From contig DAIERC010000340.1 in NCBI GenBank assembly GCA_027347125.1, forward strand, positions 1 through 9,932: a stretch of 9,932 bases of DNA, in the 5' to 3' direction. This DNA is from Ignavibacteriales bacterium. Lineage in GTDB: Bacteria; Bacteroidota; Ignavibacteria; Ignavibacteriales; Ignavibacteriaceae. The notes beneath the pieces were generated by a model. The model saw only the letters and a list, made by a program, of their open reading frames with translations, did not search any database and was not told the origin of the DNA. The position numbers and the translations under genes were made by a program. Shown one piece after another: positions 7,224 to 9,932 of the stretch; the first letter of the stretch is position 1, and each line of letters opens with the position of its first letter.

Positions 7224-7230
7224 ATACCTT
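7224..7230 (-). promoter_or_regulatory. Ribosome binding site deciding the start of the thioredoxin-TPR gene
   Basis: The minus strand reads AAAAGG, then TATTGATA, then ATG. The AAAGG sits 8 nt before the ATG at 7218, an ordinary distance. It lies only 2 nt from the alternative in-frame TTG at 7224, too close for that codon to be the start. Confidence 0.55.
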
Positions 7231-7266
7231 TTATTCGGAATAAAATCAATCATATTTTTAGATGTG

Positions 7267-7274
7267 CAAAATTA
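7267..7274 (-). promoter_or_regulatory. Candidate -7 element for the thioredoxin-TPR gene
   Basis: On the minus strand TAATTTTG (complement of 7274-7267) fits TAnnTTTG exactly. It lies about 48 bp upstream of the chosen ATG, which would give a leader of roughly 40 nt. No TTG -33 element is found at the expected distance, so the call is tentative. Confidence 0.3.
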
Positions 7275-7588
7275 AAAAAGGATCCTGAATAATTCTATTG
7301 GTAGAAATTAAGTTTAGAACGAAAATAGCTGACAGCATAACTTTTCTGAGATTGTAGAAATAAGAACAAAATGCACTAACATTTATATATTATAAAAGTC
7401 TAACCAGTCAAATAATAAAGCCGTTCGCCGCCTAAAATTATCCGGCTATCCAAAATGATGACGGCTGATAATTAATAATAATTAGATTCGTCCGATATAT
7501 AAATCAAAATAATTAAAGAAATTAAAATGTAACCTTAATTTTTAACCGTTAGTCAAAAAAACATTATTAAAATAAAATATAAAACCGT

Positions 7589-9766
7589 ATGAAAATATCT
7601 CTACTTTTTCTTTTTCTTTTTACCGGATTAACATTAGCAGCAAATAATAACGGTAAGAAATTGTACTTGAAAAAAACTGATGTTAGCATAAAAATAGACG
7701 GCGTTATTGACCCGGTATGGAGCACAGCCGACTCGGCAACTAACTTTTTCCAGATGCAACCTTATTACGATAAAAAACCAACATGGCCCACCGTGGCTAA
7801 AGTATTAACTACTGATGACGCACTTTATTGCCTGATAATATGTTATGAAGATAAAAAAGATATTCAGCCATTCACCGGAATGCTCGATAATACTTCCGGT
7901 GAATTTGTTTCTTTTATGATTGATACTTTCGGCGATAACAAGACGGCTTATAAATTCGGTGTAACGGTTTCGGGGGCAAGAATAGATGCCCGGCTTCTGG
8001 ATGATGCCAGGAACAGGGATTACAACTGGGACGGTATCTGGTTTGCTGCTTCCAAAAGCTACGATTGGGGTTGGGTAGCCGAAATGAAAATTCCTTACAA
8101 ATCCATTCAATATAATTCTAAACTTTCTACCTGGGGGCTGGATTTTGATAGGTGGATTCCTTCAAAGTCGGAAGACCTGTACTGGAATAAATATGAAAGG
8201 AACGAAGGACAAAGAATATCAAAGTTCGGCCAGCTTATTTTTGAAAATTTTAAACCGTCAGTTAAAGGATTGAATTTAGAAATATATCCGGTTGGCTTGG
8301 TAAAAGCTAAGTATCTTGAAGACGGCAAATATAAAGTGGACCCGAACGCTGGACTTGATATTATGTACAACCCGTCGCCGGAATTGAAATTCCAATTAAC
8401 CGCTAACCCGGATTTTGCGCAAATTGAAGCTGACCCGTACGAATTTAACATTTCACGTTATGAATCTTACTTTAGCGAGCGCAGGCCATTCTTTACCGAA
8501 GGCAATGAAATATTTATGGCCGCCGGTAAACAAAACAACACCGGTTTTTACAGTCCGCTTGAATTATTTTATTCCAGGCGTATCGGCAAAAAACTTCCTG
8601 ACGGCAGCGAAGTGCCGTTGGTGCTTGGTACAAAAGCTTTCGGTCGTGTTGATAATTGGGAATACGGGGGCTTTGTAGCAACCACTGACCAAACAAGTTA
8701 TATGAATGATACGGTTGCCATGACTGAACCGCGCGCATTATTCGGATCGGCAAGAGTTAAAAAACAATTTGGCGAAAACTCGTCCATCGGAACTTTGATG
8801 GTTGGAAAGTTAACAAAAGATACTACCTACGGAGTAATAGACATTGACGGCGCGTTCAGAGAACCGGACTGGCAGCTAGCTTACCAGGTTGCCAGATCAG
8901 TAAAAAATTCTCAGGGAGACTATGCATTCTCTGCCGGCTATACCTGCCTGGGAAAACATTGGTGGACGCTTGTAAGAACAAAATATATCGGAAAAAATTT
9001 TGATATAAGTCAGGTTGGTTATGTGCCGTGGATTGGTACAGCGGAACTTACACCTCTTGCAGGACCTATCTGGTATTTTGATAATGGACCCATCAGTAAT
9101 ATCCTTATTCTAGGTGGCGCTTCTTTAAATTATAAAAATGTTGAGGACTATACAGATCACCAGGCCGTTCTGGATTTTAATATGTCTTTCAGGAGCAACT
9201 GGGGTTATGAAATAACACTTCTTGCAGGCAAATCGAAAGACCAGGGAATAAAGTACAGTTCGTATGAAATTGACTATAACGGCTGGTTCAACACAAGCTC
9301 AAAGTGGAGCGGAAATTTCTACGGAGGCTATTCTAAGACTTATAATTTTAACCGTGATTATTTAGCTTTCTATTCGTGGTTCGGTGCTTATGCCGATTGG
9401 AATGTAATGGATTATTTGCAAGTCGGTACATCTTACAATATGTGGATCGAAGGAAACCCTGCCGGAAACGTTGAGGATATTGTTTACGATGCCCGGCCAT
9501 TCTTTTCATTAACACCGGTAAATAACATTAATCTTAGAGTTTACGTGGACAACCTTTTCGATAAATCCTCTCAACATATGGAACAAATAATAAGCGGGCT
9601 TCTTTTCTCGTATAATTTTTCTCCCAAAAGCTGGATATACTTTGCTTACAACGAACTTGACAACAGGAGCGATCAATATGACGCTGCTGGTAATCTTCTG
9701 CCACAAAAAATGCATGTTGCGGCAAGGGCGGGAGTGTTTAAGATAAAATATTTATATTATTTCTAA
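7589..9766 (+). CDS. Secreted CBM9-like/DUF5916 outer-membrane beta-barrel protein
   Basis: The 725-residue product starts with a Sec signal peptide (basic KI, hydrophobic LLFLFLFTGLTLA, cleavage near residue 17-18). Next is a carbohydrate-binding family 9-like beta-sandwich (about 25-220): the opening IKIDGVIDPVWSTAD at 34-48, an NRDYNWDGIWFAA segment at 142-154, and WGWVAEMKIPYKSI at 160-173. From about 225 to the end comes the DUF5916 region, with the hallmark TANPDFAQIEADP (271-283) and SYFSERRPFFTEGNEIF (293-309). After it, alternating aromatic and polar strands suggest a beta-barrel, and the C-terminus KIKYLYYF ends in Phe as outer-membrane proteins do. It is therefore probably an outer-membrane protein with a periplasmic or surface sandwich domain. 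The family has no settled function, and binding of glycans is only suggested by the CBM9 resemblance. The length is in the family's usual range. It stands alone, with no SusC/SusD or transporter gene beside it. Confidence 0.9.
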   Translation: MKISLLFLFLFTGLTLAANNNGKKLYLKKTDVSIKIDGVIDPVWSTADSATNFFQMQPYYDKKPTWPTVAKVLTTDDALYCLIICYEDKKDIQPFTGMLDNTSGEFVSFMIDTFGDNKTAYKFGVTVSGARIDARLLDDARNRDYNWDGIWFAASKSYDWGWVAEMKIPYKSIQYNSKLSTWGLDFDRWIPSKSEDLYWNKYERNEGQRISKFGQLIFENFKPSVKGLNLEIYPVGLVKAKYLEDGKYKVDPNAGLDIMYNPSPELKFQLTANPDFAQIEADPYEFNISRYESYFSERRPFFTEGNEIFMAAGKQNNTGFYSPLELFYSRRIGKKLPDGSEVPLVLGTKAFGRVDNWEYGGFVATTDQTSYMNDTVAMTEPRALFGSARVKKQFGENSSIGTLMVGKLTKDTTYGVIDIDGAFREPDWQLAYQVARSVKNSQGDYAFSAGYTCLGKHWWTLVRTKYIGKNFDISQVGYVPWIGTAELTPLAGPIWYFDNGPISNILILGGASLNYKNVEDYTDHQAVLDFNMSFRSNWGYEITLLAGKSKDQGIKYSSYEIDYNGWFNTSSKWSGNFYGGYSKTYNFNRDYLAFYSWFGAYADWNVMDYLQVGTSYNMWIEGNPAGNVEDIVYDARPFFSLTPVNNINLRVYVDNLFDKSSQHMEQIISGLLFSYNFSPKSWIYFAYNELDNRSDQYDAAGNLLPQKMHVAARAGVFKIKYLYYF

Positions 9767-9932
9767 TTTTGCCCTTCTTTAGCAAAAGATACTGATATGG
9801 ATTTTATATGCTTAACTATATGTTACACCGTTAAAATGAAATATGAGGCTACAAATCCAATTAGGTGATAGAATCGAATTCTTTCTGCTTAAGAATATCA
9901 AAAATGCTTGTGGATTCCTAAAGGGGAGTAAT
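9767..9932. other. Non-coding right end; possible ribosome binding site of a gene beyond the edge
   Basis: There is no open reading frame of note in these 166 bp. AAGGGGAG at 9921-9928, a few bases before the end, is the most Shine-Dalgarno-like run in the window, and the final AT could begin an ATG at 9931. This would fit a plus-strand gene starting at or just past the edge, but it cannot be confirmed here. A 6-bp TTTTGC/GCAAAA pairing at 9767-9787 follows the stop of the preceding gene and is too weak to call a terminator. Confidence 0.3.

Larger units (their letters stand above)
7219..7588. other. Divergent intergenic region between the thioredoxin-TPR and DUF5916 genes
   Basis: These 370 bp are AT-rich apart from a short GC-richer patch at about 7419-7467 (GCCGTTCGCCGCC ... 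ATGACGGC) with GCCGT/ACGGC ends about 40 nt apart. The minus-strand gene has a candidate -7 box at 7267-7274. No good TAnnTTTG promoter is visible for the plus-strand gene; the nearest is TAATTTTT at 7536-7543, without a -33 element. I see no open reading frame or RNA gene here. Confidence 0.6.

Noticed and set aside
7419..7467. GC-richer patch with GCCGT/ACGGC ends in the intergenic region before the DUF5916 gene, considered as a small RNA or operator.
   Set aside because: Only five bases pair, there is no terminator after it and no promoter before it.

Overview
The window is AT-rich, gene-dense chromosomal DNA, probably from a member of the Bacteroidota/Chlorobiota/Ignavibacteriota group. 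Three things point there: the best promoter candidates fit the Bacteroidota-type pattern (TTG, about 20 bp, TAnnTTTG) rather than the E. coli sigma-70 pattern; clear Shine-Dalgarno sequences are rare; and there is an outer-membrane DUF5916-type protein with an aromatic C-terminus. Ignavibacteria-like is my best guess. It is inferred from the look of the proteins, not from a search.

Layout. Positions 1-2634 (minus strand) hold carA-carB, the two subunits of glutamine-dependent carbamoyl-phosphate synthetase, which feeds pyrimidine and arginine synthesis. The genes overlap by 4 bp and carB runs off the left edge at about half its length. A 407-bp divergent intergenic region follows (2635-3041), with a candidate promoter for each direction and a strong hairpin plus U-tract inside the carA leader. 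Next come three plus-strand genes: a PIN-PhoH ATPase/RNase (3042-4412), a small two-helix membrane protein with a possible PH-like domain (4585-5133), and mnmA, the tRNA U34 2-thiolase (5229-6287). A minus-strand thioredoxin-TPR protein of the YbbN/CnoX type (6409-7218) converges on mnmA. After another 370-bp divergent intergenic region, a plus-strand gene (7589-9766) encodes a secreted CBM9-like plus DUF5916 outer-membrane barrel protein. The last 166 bp are non-coding and end in a purine-rich stretch that could be the ribosome binding site of a gene beyond the edge.

How they fit together. These are mostly housekeeping genes: nucleotide precursor synthesis, RNA metabolism, tRNA modification and protein quality control, plus one cell-envelope protein. 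Apart from carAB there is no sign that they form one pathway. I see no mobile element, CRISPR array, tRNA, rRNA or defence cassette, and no convincing new multi-gene system. The more interesting points are the possible attenuator upstream of carA, the CAD-like (eukaryote-like) sequence of both CPSase subunits, the plant-like flavour of MnmA, an unusual CLGS nucleophile motif in CarA, and the unassigned membrane protein between phoH and mnmA.
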